Of a stretch of 64,000 nt of DNA, positions 17,090 to 26,450 are shown piece by piece. Below the pieces are notes generated by a model. That model searched no databases, was not told where the DNA came from, and saw only the letters and a list, made by a program, of their open reading frames with translations. This stretch comes from Formosa agariphila KMM 3901. Lineage in GTDB: Bacteria > Bacteroidota > Bacteroidia > Flavobacteriales > Flavobacteriaceae. The number at the start of each line of letters is the position of its first letter. Position 1 is the first letter of the stretch. Both the position numbers and the translations under genes were made by a program. The stretch covers positions 2,267,351 to 2,331,350 of the forward strand of contig NZ_HG315671.1 of the NCBI RefSeq assembly GCF_000723205.1, given 5' to 3'.

Positions 17090-19498
17090 ATGAGTACACG
17101 TAGAATAAAAAAAGTAGCCGTTATTGGTTCCGGTATTATGGGTAGTGGTATTGCATGTCATTTCGCCAATATTGGTGTGGACGTACTATTACTAGATATT
17201 GTACCTCGCGAACTTAATGCTACCGAACAAGCAAAAGGATTAACATTACAAGATAAAGTTGTAAGAAACAGAATGGTAAACGATTCGCTTACCGCTGCTT
17301 TAAAATCTAAACCCTCTCCTATTTATCATCAAAAATTTGCAAGCCGTATTACGACTGGGAATTTAGAAGACGATATTGCGAAGGTTAAAGACGTAGATTG
17401 GATTATTGAGGTGGTTGTTGAACGCCTAGATATCAAAAAACAAGTGTTCGAAACGCTCGAGAAACACAGAACACCAGGAACTTTAATTACATCGAACACT
17501 TCGGGTATTCCAATTCACTTTATGAGTGAAGGACGTTCAGAAGATTTTCAGAAACACTTCTGCGGGACGCATTTTTTCAACCCTGCACGTTACTTAAAAT
17601 TATTCGAGATTATTCCTGGACCAGAAACGAGTCAAGACGTTTTAGACTTTTTAAATAGTTATGGTGAACAATTTTTAGGAAAAACATCTGTTGTTGCTAA
17701 AGACACGCCTGCTTTTATAGGAAACCGCGTTGGAATCTTCAGTATAATGAGTTTATTTCATGCTGTTAAAGACATGGATTTAACCATAGAAGAAGTCGAC
17801 AAATTAACAGGACCAGTAATTGGTCGTCCAAAATCCGCAACCTTCCGTACGGTAGATGTTGTCGGACTTGACACTTTAGTTCACGTCGCTAACGGCTTGT
17901 ATGAAAATGTTCCTAAAGACGAACGTCACGACCTCTTTAAATTGCCAGATTTCATTAGTAAAATGATGGAAAATAAATGGCTGGGAAGTAAAACAAAACA
18001 AGGATTCTATAAATTAGAACGTCATAAAGATGGCACTAAAGATATTTTGTCATTAGACTTAAATACTTTAGAATATCGTCCAAACAAAAAAGCAAATTTT
18101 GCAACTTTAGAATTAACGAAAACGATTGAAAAGGTTGTAGACCGTTTTAAAGTTTTAGTAGTAGGAAAAGATAAAGCTGGAGATTTTTATAGAAAAAACT
18201 TCGCGGCCTTATTTGCTTATGTTTCTAACAGAATTCCAGAAATAACAAATGAACTCTATAAAATTGACGATGCTATGAAAGCTGGTTTCGGATGGCAACA
18301 TGGTCCGTTTCAAATCTGGGATGCTATTGGTGTTGAAAAAGGAATTGAAATTATGAAAGCTGAAGGTTTTGAACCTGCTGCTTGGGTTAACGATATGTTA
18401 GCTTCTGGAGTATCATCCTTCTATGCTATAAAAGATGGCGCATCTTATTTTTATGATATCCCATCTAAAAAACAAGAAAAAGTGCCTGGTCAAGATGCCT
18501 TCATTATTTTAGATAACATTAGAAAATCAAATGAAGTCTTCAAAAACTCAGGTGTAGTTATAGAAGATTTAGGTGATGGTATTTTGAATTGCGAATTCCA
18601 ATCGAAAATGAATACCATTGGTGGCGATGTTCTAGCCGGAATTAATAAAGCTATAGATTTAGCTGAAAAAGATTTCCAAGGTTTAGTTGTCGGAAATCAA
18701 GGTGCGAATTTCTCTGTTGGTGCCAACATCGGAATGATTTTCATGATGGCCGCCGAACAAGAATACGACGAGCTTAATATGGCAATTAAGTATTTCCAAG
18801 ATACTATGATGCGTATGCGTTACTCATCTATCCCAACAATTTCTGCACCTCATGGCATGGCTTTAGGAGGTGGTTGCGAATTATCGCTACATGCCGACAA
18901 AGTAGTTGCTGCTGCAGAAACCTATATGGGACTTGTAGAATTTGGAGTTGGTGTGATTCCTGGAGGTGGCGGTTCTAAAGAAATGACTTTAAGAGCACAA
19001 GACACTTTTAAGAAAGGTGATGTAGAATTAAACACACTTCAAGAATACTTCTTAACAATAGGTATGGCTAAAGTATCTACCTCTGCTTACGAAGCTTTCG
19101 ATTTAGGTTTACTTCAACACGGAAAAGATGTGGTTGTAGTAAATAGAGACAGACAAATAGCAACAGCAAAAGCGCACGCTAAATTAATGGCTGAATCAGG
19201 TTACACCCAACCTATAAAACGTACCGATATTAAAGTTCTAGGAAAACAAGCCTTAGGAATGTTTTTAGTAGGAACAGATTCTATGGAAGCGAGTCATTAC
19301 ATTAGTGAACACGATCAGAAAATAGCTAATAAATTAGCATACGTAATGGCTGGTGGTGATTTATCTGAACCAACTTTAGTCAACGAACAATACTTATTAG
19401 ATTTAGAGCGTGAAGCCTTTTTAAGTCTATGTACTGAACGTAAAACTTTAGAACGAATTCAGCATATGTTGAAAACCGGAAAGCCTTTAAGAAACTAA
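17090..19498 (+). CDS. Bifunctional 3-hydroxyacyl-CoA dehydrogenase / enoyl-CoA hydratase
   Basis: 802-residue beta-oxidation enzyme that hydrates enoyl-CoA and oxidises the 3-hydroxyacyl-CoA with NAD. The dehydrogenase half is first: VAVIGSGIMGSGIACHFANIG (Rossmann loop, residues ~9-29), SNTSGIPI, HFFNPARYLKLFEII (~161-175, with the catalytic His) and a C-terminal HCDH domain with a second copy near 400. The crotonase half is last: GLVVGNQGANFSVGANIG, then HGMALGGGCELSLHADK (oxyanion hole, ~588-604) and EFGVGVIPGGGGSKEM with the catalytic Glu region. This order is the reverse of E. coli FadB/FadJ, where hydratase comes first. It starts 1 bp after marR; thiolase follows after 130 bp of palindromic DNA. 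Confidence 0.93.
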   Translation: MSTRRIKKVAVIGSGIMGSGIACHFANIGVDVLLLDIVPRELNATEQAKGLTLQDKVVRNRMVNDSLTAALKSKPSPIYHQKFASRITTGNLEDDIAKVKDVDWIIEVVVERLDIKKQVFETLEKHRTPGTLITSNTSGIPIHFMSEGRSEDFQKHFCGTHFFNPARYLKLFEIIPGPETSQDVLDFLNSYGEQFLGKTSVVAKDTPAFIGNRVGIFSIMSLFHAVKDMDLTIEEVDKLTGPVIGRPKSATFRTVDVVGLDTLVHVANGLYENVPKDERHDLFKLPDFISKMMENKWLGSKTKQGFYKLERHKDGTKDILSLDLNTLEYRPNKKANFATLELTKTIEKVVDRFKVLVVGKDKAGDFYRKNFAALFAYVSNRIPEITNELYKIDDAMKAGFGWQHGPFQIWDAIGVEKGIEIMKAEGFEPAAWVNDMLASGVSSFYAIKDGASYFYDIPSKKQEKVPGQDAFIILDNIRKSNEVFKNSGVVIEDLGDGILNCEFQSKMNTIGGDVLAGINKAIDLAEKDFQGLVVGNQGANFSVGANIGMIFMMAAEQEYDELNMAIKYFQDTMMRMRYSSIPTISAPHGMALGGGCELSLHADKVVAAAETYMGLVEFGVGVIPGGGGSKEMTLRAQDTFKKGDVELNTLQEYFLTIGMAKVSTSAYEAFDLGLLQHGKDVVVVNRDRQIATAKAHAKLMAESGYTQPIKRTDIKVLGKQALGMFLVGTDSMEASHYISEHDQKIANKLAYVMAGGDLSEPTLVNEQYLLDLEREAFLSLCTERKTLERIQHMLKTGKPLRN

Positions 19499-19507
19499 AA
19501 TCCCCTC

Positions 19508-19614
19508 TGCCTAAAGGCATCTCCCCAAAGGGGAGAAAAAAGAGCGGTATAATATAAAATGAAGTCTAAAATTTAAATAAAACTCCAAACAAACTCCCTC
19601 TCCTTCGGAGAGGG
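19508..19614. repeat. Cluster of three G+C-rich palindromes between operon genes
   Basis: The 130-bp gap holds TGCCT-AA-AGGCA (19508-19519), TCTCCCC-AAA-GGGGAGA (19520-19536) and CCCTCTCC-TTC-GGAGAGGG (19596-19614, with a C-UUCG-G loop), followed by CTGGGGAGAGG just before the thiolase ATG. Base composition is far above the surroundings. It resembles the C-T-C-C/G-G-A-G palindromic intergenic repeats found scattered in flavobacterial genomes (recollection, not searched). The first two have no T-run, so they are more likely mRNA-stability or REP-like units than terminators. Confidence 0.7.
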
Positions 19615-19628
19615 CTGGGGAGAGGATT

Positions 19629-20819
19629 ATGAAACAAGCATATATAGTAAAAGCATATAGAACCGCTGTAGGAAAAGCTCCTAAAGGCGTGTTCCGATTT
19701 AAAAGAACCGATGAATTGGCAGCAGAAACCATCAAATATATGATGAAAGAACTGCCAGAATTGGACCCAAAACGTATAGACGATGTTATTGTTGGTAACG
19801 CCATGCCAGAAGGCTCGCAAGGTTTAAACATGGCACGTTTAATCTCTCTTATGGGATTAGATATTGTAGATGTTCCTGGAGTTACCGTAAACCGTTTTTG
19901 TTCTTCTGGAATTGAAACCATTGGAATGGCAACAGCAAAAATTCAGTCTGGAATGGCCGACTGTATCATAGCAGGTGGTGCCGAAAGTATGAGCGCTGTA
20001 CCTATGACAGGTTTTAAACCTGAATTAAATTACGATATCGTAAAAGCAGGTCACGAAGATTACTATTGGGGCATGGGAAATACAGCTGAAGCGGTGGCAA
20101 ATCAATTTAATGTCTCACGCGAAGACCAAGATGAATTTGCTTTCAATTCACATATGAAAGCCTTAAAAGCACAAGCGGAAAATCGTTTTCAAGATCAAAT
20201 CGTTCCTATAGAAGTAGATGAAACCTATATCGATGCCAATGGTAAAAAAGCAACTAAAACCTATACGGTGACAAAAGATGAAGGTCCAAGAAAAGGAACA
20301 AGCATTGAGGCCTTATCTAAATTAAAAGCAGTATTTGCAGCAGGCGGAAGCGTAACGGCAGGAAACTCTTCGCAAACTAGTGATGGCGCCGCTTTTGTAA
20401 TGGTTATGAGTGAGGATATGGTAAAAGAATTAAATCTTGAACCTATTGCGCGTTTAGTAAATTATGCTGCTGCAGGTGTAGAACCTCGTATTATGGGAAT
20501 TGGCCCTGTTAAAGCCATTCCAAAAGCATTAAAACAAGCCGGTTTAAAACAAAGCGATTTAGACCTTATTGAATTAAACGAAGCATTTGCATCTCAATCT
20601 TTGGCGGTTATTCGTGAATTAGATTTAAATCCAGATATTATAAATGTAAATGGTGGTGCTATTGCATTAGGACACCCTCTTGGATGTACTGGAGCTAAAC
20701 TATCTGTTCAACTCTTTGACGAAATGCGTAAACGTGATATGAAAGGTAAATACGGTGCTGTAACCATGTGCGTAGGTACTGGGCAAGGTGCTTGTGGAAT
20801 TTTTGAATTCCTTAATTAA
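19629..20819 (+). CDS. fadA: Acetyl-CoA C-acyltransferase (3-ketoacyl-CoA thiolase)
   Basis: 396-residue thiolase that cleaves 3-ketoacyl-CoA with CoA to acetyl-CoA and a shortened acyl-CoA. All active-site elements are intact: [11 protein letters not shown] with nucleophile Cys91, NEAFASQ near residue 318, [17 protein letters not shown] with the catalytic His near 345, and [14 protein letters not shown] with the second Cys near 382. The length is typical. It works with the HCDH/ECH protein upstream as a two-protein trifunctional set, as FadB/FadA do. A 46-bp gap precedes the four-helix-bundle gene. Confidence 0.95.
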   Translation: MKQAYIVKAYRTAVGKAPKGVFRFKRTDELAAETIKYMMKELPELDPKRIDDVIVGNAMPEGSQGLNMARLISLMGLDIVDVPGVTVNRFCSSGIETIGMATAKIQSGMADCIIAGGAESMSAVPMTGFKPELNYDIVKAGHEDYYWGMGNTAEAVANQFNVSREDQDEFAFNSHMKALKAQAENRFQDQIVPIEVDETYIDANGKKATKTYTVTKDEGPRKGTSIEALSKLKAVFAAGGSVTAGNSSQTSDGAAFVMVMSEDMVKELNLEPIARLVNYAAAGVEPRIMGIGPVKAIPKALKQAGLKQSDLDLIELNEAFASQSLAVIRELDLNPDIINVNGGAIALGHPLGCTGAKLSVQLFDEMRKRDMKGKYGAVTMCVGTGQGACGIFEFLN

Positions 20820-20865
20820 GATGAAAGATAACAGAGCATAGAAAATTGAAAAAAGGACACAATAG

Positions 20866-21225
20866 ATGAGTACTCGTCATAATTATAAGAATTTAAAAAT
20901 TTGGATACTAGGGTTGGAAATTGCTAATGATATTTCTGATTTATTGATAGATTTTCCAAAATATGAATTGTACAATTTAAGTTCTCAATTAAGCAGGTGT
21001 TCTATATCAATACCAAGCAACATTGCAGAAGGTTCGTCTAGAACAAACAAATCTTTTGGTCATTTTTTAAACATTTCTTTAGGCTCATCTTTTGAATTAG
21101 GAACGCAATTATTAATAAGACATCACAGACAATATATAAAACAAGAAAAATTAAAACAATTAGAAAATAAATTAGAAGAATTTCAGAGAATGACAATGAG
21201 TTTTCAAAACGGCTTAAGTCAATAA
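20866..21225 (+). CDS. Four-helix-bundle protein (23S rRNA-intervening-sequence family)
   Basis: 119 residues, all helical. The N-terminal YKNLKIWILGLEIANDISDLL and the core LSSQLSRCSISIPSNIAEGSSRTN are the hallmarks of the S23/'four helix bundle' family first seen in 23S rRNA intervening sequences and now common as free-standing genes in Bacteroidota. No enzyme activity is known. Here it sits between thiolase and acyl-CoA dehydrogenase with short A/T-rich flanks (46 and 50 bp) and no rRNA nearby. It looks like an insertion into the operon rather than a beta-oxidation component. The family call is strong; function unknown. Confidence 0.88.
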   Translation: MSTRHNYKNLKIWILGLEIANDISDLLIDFPKYELYNLSSQLSRCSISIPSNIAEGSSRTNKSFGHFLNISLGSSFELGTQLLIRHHRQYIKQEKLKQLENKLEEFQRMTMSFQNGLSQ

Positions 21226-21275
21226 TCTATACTCTTTATTCTATTATCTATTTTCTCTAATACAAACTACTAAAC

Positions 21276-23084
21276 ATGGAAACTACAGAAAAAGATATCC
21301 TTCGCGGCGGGCAATTCCTTATAAAAGAAACCTTAAGTGAAGATGTGTTTACTCCAGAGGATTTCTCTGAAGAACAAAACATGATGAAAGAGGCCGTTAT
21401 AGAATTTAACGACCGTGAAATAATTCCGAATAAGGCAAGATTCGAAGCTAAAGATTATGCACTTACCGAAGACGTTATGCGCAAAGCCGCAGAACTTGGT
21501 TTCTTAGGTGTTTCGGTACCTGAAGAATATGGTGGACTTGGAATGGGATTTGTATCAACTATGCTTACTTGCGATTATATCTCTAGTGGAACAGGATCTT
21601 TTAGTACAGCTTTTGGTGCACATACAGGAATTGGAACAATGCCAATCACCCTTTACGGAACAGAAGAACAAAAACAAAAATATGTCCCAAAATTAGCTAC
21701 AGGTGAATGGTTTGGTGCTTACGCATTAACAGAACCAGGTGCTGGTAGCGATGCCAACGCTGGAAAAACTACCGCAAAAGTATCTGACGATGGTAAATCG
21801 TACGTAATCAACGGACAAAAAATGTGGATTTCAAATGCTGGTTTTTGTAGTTTAATGATTGTGTTTGCGCGTATTGAAGACGATAAAAATATTACTGGTT
21901 TTATTGTTGAATATGATAAAGAAAATCCAAACGGAATCACTCTTGGTGAAGAAGAGCATAAATTAGGAATACGTGCATCATCTACACGTCAGGTATTTTT
22001 TAACGATACCGTAGTGCCTTCAGAAAACATGTTAGCAGCTCGTGGCGAAGGTTTTAAAATTGCCATGAATGCATTAAATATTGGACGTATTAAGCTTGCT
22101 GCAGCTTGTTTAGATTCGCAACGTCGAATTACCACACTTGCGGTACAATATGCTAACGAACGTAAACAATTTAAAACGCCTATTGCAGATTTTGGAGCTA
22201 TAAAACTAAAACTTGCTGAAATGACTACCAATGCTTACGCTGGTGAGTCTGCATCGTATAGAGCGGCTAAGAATATAGAAGACCGTATAGCTATGCGTCA
22301 AGCCGCAGGAAACTCGCATCAAGAAGCAGAGCTAAAAGGTGTTGAAGAATATGCTATTGAATGTTCTATTTTAAAAGTAGCTGTATCTGAAGATGTACAA
22401 CATTGTGCAGACGAAGGTATTCAAATTTTTGGTGGAATGGGATTCTCAGAAGACACGCCTATGGAAGCTGCTTGGAGAGATGCTAGAATTGCACGAATTT
22501 ACGAAGGAACTAACGAGATAAACCGTATGCTTTGCGTAGGAATGTTAGTTAAAAAAGCTATGAAAGGTCATGTAGATTTATTAGGTCCAGCAATGAAAGT
22601 TCAAGAAGACTTAATGGGTATTCCTTCTTTCGACACTCCAGATTTTTCTGAATTATTATCGGAAGAAAAATCAATGATTGCCAAGCTCAAAAAAGTATTC
22701 TTAATGGTGGCTGGTGCAGCTGTTCAAAAATTTGGACCAGCTCTAGAAGAACATCAGCAATTATTAATGGCTGCTTCAGATATCATGATTGAAATTTATA
22801 TGGCAGAATCTGCAATCTTAAGAACAGAAAAGAATGCTAAACGTTTTGGTGAAGATTCTCAGAAAGTACAAATCGCAATGTCTAAATTATACTTATACCA
22901 AGCGGTAGATATTATTGAGAAAAAAGGTAAAGAAAGTATTATTTCTTTTGCTGAAGGCGATGAACAACGCATGATGTTAATGGGACTTAAACGCTTTACA
23001 AAATATGTAAACTATCCAGACATAGTAGATTTAAGAAACGAAATCGCAGAAAAAGTAAAATCAGAAAACAAATATTGTTTCTAA
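21276..23084 (+). CDS. Acyl-CoA dehydrogenase, long-form (VLCAD/FadE-like)
   Basis: 602-residue FAD enzyme that makes trans-2-enoyl-CoA, first step of beta-oxidation. Motifs: GFLGVSVPEEYGGLGMGF (residues ~73-90), YALTEPGAGSDANAGKTTA (~149-167), KMWISNAGF (~182), RASSTRQVFFND (~234), and the FAD/catalytic region IFGGMGFSEDTPMEAAWRDARIARIYEGTNEI (~389-420), where the Glu of YEGTNE is the usual catalytic base. It is about 200 residues longer than medium-chain enzymes; the extra C-terminal helical domain fits the VLCAD/ACAD9-like branch that acts on long chains near membranes. Last gene of the operon, closed by a terminator. Confidence 0.93.
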   Translation: METTEKDILRGGQFLIKETLSEDVFTPEDFSEEQNMMKEAVIEFNDREIIPNKARFEAKDYALTEDVMRKAAELGFLGVSVPEEYGGLGMGFVSTMLTCDYISSGTGSFSTAFGAHTGIGTMPITLYGTEEQKQKYVPKLATGEWFGAYALTEPGAGSDANAGKTTAKVSDDGKSYVINGQKMWISNAGFCSLMIVFARIEDDKNITGFIVEYDKENPNGITLGEEEHKLGIRASSTRQVFFNDTVVPSENMLAARGEGFKIAMNALNIGRIKLAAACLDSQRRITTLAVQYANERKQFKTPIADFGAIKLKLAEMTTNAYAGESASYRAAKNIEDRIAMRQAAGNSHQEAELKGVEEYAIECSILKVAVSEDVQHCADEGIQIFGGMGFSEDTPMEAAWRDARIARIYEGTNEINRMLCVGMLVKKAMKGHVDLLGPAMKVQEDLMGIPSFDTPDFSELLSEEKSMIAKLKKVFLMVAGAAVQKFGPALEEHQQLLMAASDIMIEIYMAESAILRTEKNAKRFGEDSQKVQIAMSKLYLYQAVDIIEKKGKESIISFAEGDEQRMMLMGLKRFTKYVNYPDIVDLRNEIAEKVKSENKYCF

Positions 23085-23120
23085 ACATATTGCATTGACT
23101 AATTCAAATTCTTTTTAATT

Positions 23121-23157
23121 AAAAGGGCCAATTCATTATTTTGAATTAGCCCTTTTT
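23121..23157 (+). terminator. Intrinsic terminator of the beta-oxidation operon
   Basis: Long stem, AAAAGGGC-c-AATTCA (23121-23135) with TGAATT-a-GCCCTTTT (23142-23156), one mismatch, then T. It starts 37 bp after the acyl-CoA dehydrogenase stop. The IS element begins only 10 bp beyond it. Confidence 0.88.
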
Positions 23158-23166
23158 ACTTATTAG

Positions 23167-24506
23167 GACACTATCCTAAAAAGTGTGTAAGTTCAAAATT
23201 TCAGGGTTAGGTTATTTATAACTTAATCCTGTTTTCAAATATAGCTAAAAATTGATTTAGTATCACTCCCCAATTTCTGATTGGCATGGTCCATTTTTTA
23301 GTGCTTTCTCTCAAAGCTAAAAACACGGATTTCATAACTGCTTCATCGGTTGGAAACGAGAGTTTGTTTTTTGTGTATTTCCGTATCTTTCCATTTAGGT
23401 TTTCTATAAGATTTGTGGTGTAGATTATGGTTCTTATTTCAATAGGAAAATCAAAGAATACTGTAAGCTCATCCCAATTATTTTCCCAACTTTTAATGGC
23501 GTAAGAATATTTAGAATCCCATTTAGTTTTGAAGTCATTTAAAGCAGCTTTGGCAGCTTCTTTTGTAGGAGCAGTATAGATTTGCTTCATGTCACGAGTA
23601 AATTCCTTTTTGTCCTTCCAGACCACGTAACGACACGAATTTCTTATTTGATGCACAACACAAATTTGAGTCGTTGATTTCGGAAAAATAGTTTTAATAG
23701 TATCCGTAAATCCATTTAAATTATCGGTAGCTGTGATAAGTATATCTTGAGTTCCTCGAGCTTTAATATCGGTTAAAACACTCATCCAAAAGGCTGAAGA
23801 TTCATTTTTACCTAACCATAATCCTAGGACTTCCTTTTTGCCATCTGTTCTCAGGCCTACTGCAATATAAATAGTCTTGTTTATGACTTTAGAGTTTTCC
23901 CTAACTTTAAATACGATGCCATCCATCCAAACAATTAGGTAAGTGGCCTCCAAAGGCCTGTTCCGCCAAGCAATAACATCTTCTGTAATCTTATCTGTAA
24001 TCCTTGAAATAGTGGATGTAGAAATATTAAAATCGTACAGCTCACGTATTTGTTCTTCAATATCACTGTTACTCATGCCTTTGGCATAAAGCGATATAAT
24101 AATATTTTCGATGCCTTCTGTTGTACTTTCTCTTTTCTTTACAATTAAAGGATTAAAAGGAACTATCACGGTCTCGAGGAACTTGAATCTCTGTTTCTCC
24201 TAAAACGGATTTTAATTTCTTTTTAGTGTAACCATTTCGAAGGTTGGCTGCTTTACTTTTTTTGTGCTTATCGTAGTCTAAATGGGCATCTAGTTCCCCT
24301 TCTAGTAACTTCTCAATACCACGTTTGTGCAACTGTTCTAAAAAGGATGTTAGCTCTGGTGCATTCTTGAATTGTTTTAAAAAGTCTTCGTTTAATAAAT
24401 CTTCTGGTTTCATAAGTGTGTAAAAGTTAAAATTAATGAATAAAAAAATCTCAGATTAATATTTAACCTGAGATTTTAAAACTTACACAGTTTATGAGAT
24501 ACTGCC
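23167..24506 (-). mobile_element. IS256-family insertion sequence, copy 1 (inactivated, 1340 bp)
   Basis: Ends are inferred by aligning with the second copy at 31748-33086. Terminal inverted repeats GGCAGTATCTCATAAACTG... (right end here, reverse strand) and GACACTATCCTAAAAAGTG... (left end here) match at about 20 of 27 positions, both running into GTGTAAGTT. Flanks are CTTATTAG (23159-23166) and CTTATGAG (24507-24514), an 8-bp target duplication with one mismatch. It is one base longer than copy 2 because of the inserted C that breaks its transposase. It carries the same internal hairpin before the transposase (about 24449-24484). Confidence 0.92.
23216..24413 (-). pseudogene. IS256-family transposase, frameshifted
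   Basis: Mutator-type transposase in two frames: 24413-24153 gives the first 86 residues ([14 protein letters not shown]...RDRDSSF) and 24169-23216 the remaining 311 or so. The break is one extra C: GATAGTTCCTTTTAAT here against GATAGTTCTTTTAAT in the intact copy at 31841. The rest of the protein is identical to that copy, including D-D-E region residues ([29 protein letters not shown]). The identity shows that the mutation is recent. The C-terminal piece could only be made from a GTG and lacks the DNA-binding N-terminus, so no active enzyme is expected from this copy. It could still be mobilised in trans by copy 2. Confidence 0.93.
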
Positions 24507-24543
24507 CTTATGAGAATCTATATATAATATGATTAAAGTAATT

Positions 24544-26370
24544 TTATAAATTATCACTTTCGTCTACATGCTCACGCATAGACTCCATAACTTTCTCTTC
24601 ATCTGTTACTGTAGATAAATTAATAGCGGTCTCAATTAGCGCTAAGTGAGAATAAGCTTGTGGGAAGTTCCCTAACAATCTTTTGGTTTCAAAATCGATA
24701 TCTTCACTAAACAATCCTAAGTGGTTACTATACGACAAAAGTTGATCAAACAGTGTTTTTGCTTTTTGCTCCTCACCTATTTTATATAAACTATTTATAA
24801 ACCAGAATGTACAAATTGTAAACGACGATGATGGTAATCCGAAATCATCTTTGTTTTTATAACGATACAGTAATCCATCGTTGCTTAAGTCGCGTTCAAT
24901 TCCTTTTACAGTACTTACATATTTAGGATCTTTAGCATCAATAAATCCGTAAGGTTCCATTAATAATACAGAAGCATCTAAATCGTCTGAACCATAAGAT
25001 TGCGTAAAAGCTTGAACTTTATCGTTCCAAGCATTCGTCATAATATCAGCCTTAATTTCTTGTTCTAAAGGAATCCATTTTTTCAACTTAGCCGTTTTTC
25101 CTAAAATTTCTGCAACCTTAATTGCCTTATCTATGGCAACCCAACACAACACTTTAGAGAATGTAAAATGACGTTCTTCTGTTCTAAACTCCCATATCCC
25201 TTTATCGGCTTCTTTCCAGTGCTTGTTAACCACCCAAACAATACCTTTTGTAATGGTCCAAATTTCTTCACCGTTTTCAATATCGGTACTAAAACTAACC
25301 AATTGTTGGTGAATCACATCCATTAAAATACCATAGATATCGTTCTGTCTTTGCTCGTAAGCTGCATTTCCAACACGTACGGGTTTAGACCCTTTGTAAC
25401 CACTTAAATGGTCTAACGTTTCTTCGGTTAACTTCTTTTCTTTATTAATTCCATACATGATTTGAAGTTTCTCATCCTTATCTGGAATTAAATCAATAAT
25501 GAATTTTAAATAACGTTTTGCAATATTTTTATGTCCTAAATGCGACACAACTTTTACAACCATAGAAGCATCTCTAATCCAACAAAAACGATAATCCCAA
25601 TTACGAACTTCGCCTATAGTTTCTGGTAAAGAGGTTGTTGCTGCTGCTAAAACAGCTCCAGATTTATCGTAAGTTAAAAGTTTTAATGTAATTGCACTTC
25701 TGTTAATTTCTTGAGTATATCGTTCGTAAGCTGGAGTTTTACTCATCCAATTTAACCAATACACTTTGGTGCGTTCAAACTCAATATAAACCTTCTCTAC
25801 ATCGGGTTTAAAAATTTTCTCGTTATAACCCAGAACAAAATAAGCGTCTTTAGTCAGTTCTATTTCATCTGCATTTACAACTGCATTTTTGTCTAAATCG
25901 GTGTACAAAAATAAAGTGTCAAATTTTTCCTTATCGGTTAAACTAACAATAAAATCATCTTTAATATAGGTATTCGTTTCTCCTAAAGCATATTCTAGTT
26001 TCGGGTTATAATCTACAGTGAATTTTGGACTACCACTTTTATATTTTATAAATCGAATAATTTCTGGTGGCGATTGATAACCGCCTGCAGTTTTATGGTA
26101 TCTAGGCATAAAATCGAAAATATCGAACGCATCATTACCGTTATTAAACGACGTTACTAATATTGCTGTATTACTAAGATACTCTTGTGTAACCGTATAA
26201 CTGTCGTCTACAGAAATCCCAAAATGACCTCCAATATTTTCATCTAAAAGTTTCGCAAAAACGGAACTTGAGTCGAATTCTGGCAAACAACACCAATCAA
26301 TAGAACCTGTTTTAGAGATGAGTGCAGCACTTCGGCAATTTCCTATAATTCCATAATCTAAATTATTCAT
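24544..26370 (-). CDS. Glycoside hydrolase family 15 protein (trehalase- or glucoamylase-like)
   Basis: 608-residue cytosolic inverting alpha-glycosidase of the GH15 (alpha/alpha)6 fold. The N-terminal trehalase/glucoamylase-like beta domain reads MNNLDYGIIGNCRSAALISKTGSIDW; the catalytic barrel includes RNWDYRFCWIRDASMVVKVV near residue 255, and FTICTFWFINSLYKIGEEQKA near 520. No signal peptide, so the substrate is internal. It is divergent from the trehalose-6-phosphate synthase/phosphatase gene, separated by 80 bp, which suggests a trehalose link: either GH15-type trehalase, as known in mycobacteria, or an alpha-glucan hydrolase. Substrate not decidable from sequence. The 3' end lies 38 bp from IS copy 1 but is intact. 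Confidence 0.85.
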   Translation of the reverse strand: MNNLDYGIIGNCRSAALISKTGSIDWCCLPEFDSSSVFAKLLDENIGGHFGISVDDSYTVTQEYLSNTAILVTSFNNGNDAFDIFDFMPRYHKTAGGYQSPPEIIRFIKYKSGSPKFTVDYNPKLEYALGETNTYIKDDFIVSLTDKEKFDTLFLYTDLDKNAVVNADEIELTKDAYFVLGYNEKIFKPDVEKVYIEFERTKVYWLNWMSKTPAYERYTQEINRSAITLKLLTYDKSGAVLAAATTSLPETIGEVRNWDYRFCWIRDASMVVKVVSHLGHKNIAKRYLKFIIDLIPDKDEKLQIMYGINKEKKLTEETLDHLSGYKGSKPVRVGNAAYEQRQNDIYGILMDVIHQQLVSFSTDIENGEEIWTITKGIVWVVNKHWKEADKGIWEFRTEERHFTFSKVLCWVAIDKAIKVAEILGKTAKLKKWIPLEQEIKADIMTNAWNDKVQAFTQSYGSDDLDASVLLMEPYGFIDAKDPKYVSTVKGIERDLSNDGLLYRYKNKDDFGLPSSSFTICTFWFINSLYKIGEEQKAKTLFDQLLSYSNHLGLFSEDIDFETKRLLGNFPQAYSHLALIETAINLSTVTDEEKVMESMREHVDESDNL

Positions 26371-26390
26371 TAAATCTTCTTTTTATATGG

Positions 26391-26435
26391 TTAGCAACCT
26401 ATTTTTCTTTAAATTAACGAAAAACTTATTGCTAA
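26391..26435. promoter_or_regulatory. Dyad in the divergent GH15 / trehalose synthase promoter
   Basis: TTAGCAA (26391-26397) and TTGCTAA (26429-26435) are exact reverse complements 31 nt apart. They bracket a TATTTTTC (26400-26407), a 7/8 match to the -7 box for the rightward gene. It could be a shared regulator site; no regulator gene is adjacent. Confidence 0.4.
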
Positions 26436-26450
26436 TCAAAATCGAACTTC

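Noticed and set aside
19511-19921. Minus-strand open frames over the palindrome block and thiolase start
   Set aside because: They run antisense to a certain thiolase gene and owe their length to the repeat; no recognisable domain.
20866-21225. Evidence of an rRNA operon nearby from the S23-like protein
   Set aside because: No rRNA or tRNA sequence around it; the family is now mostly found as stand-alone genes.
23216-24413. Programmed frameshift producing a two-part transposase
   Set aside because: The sister copy at 31841 encodes the same protein in one frame, and the break is a plain one-base insertion.
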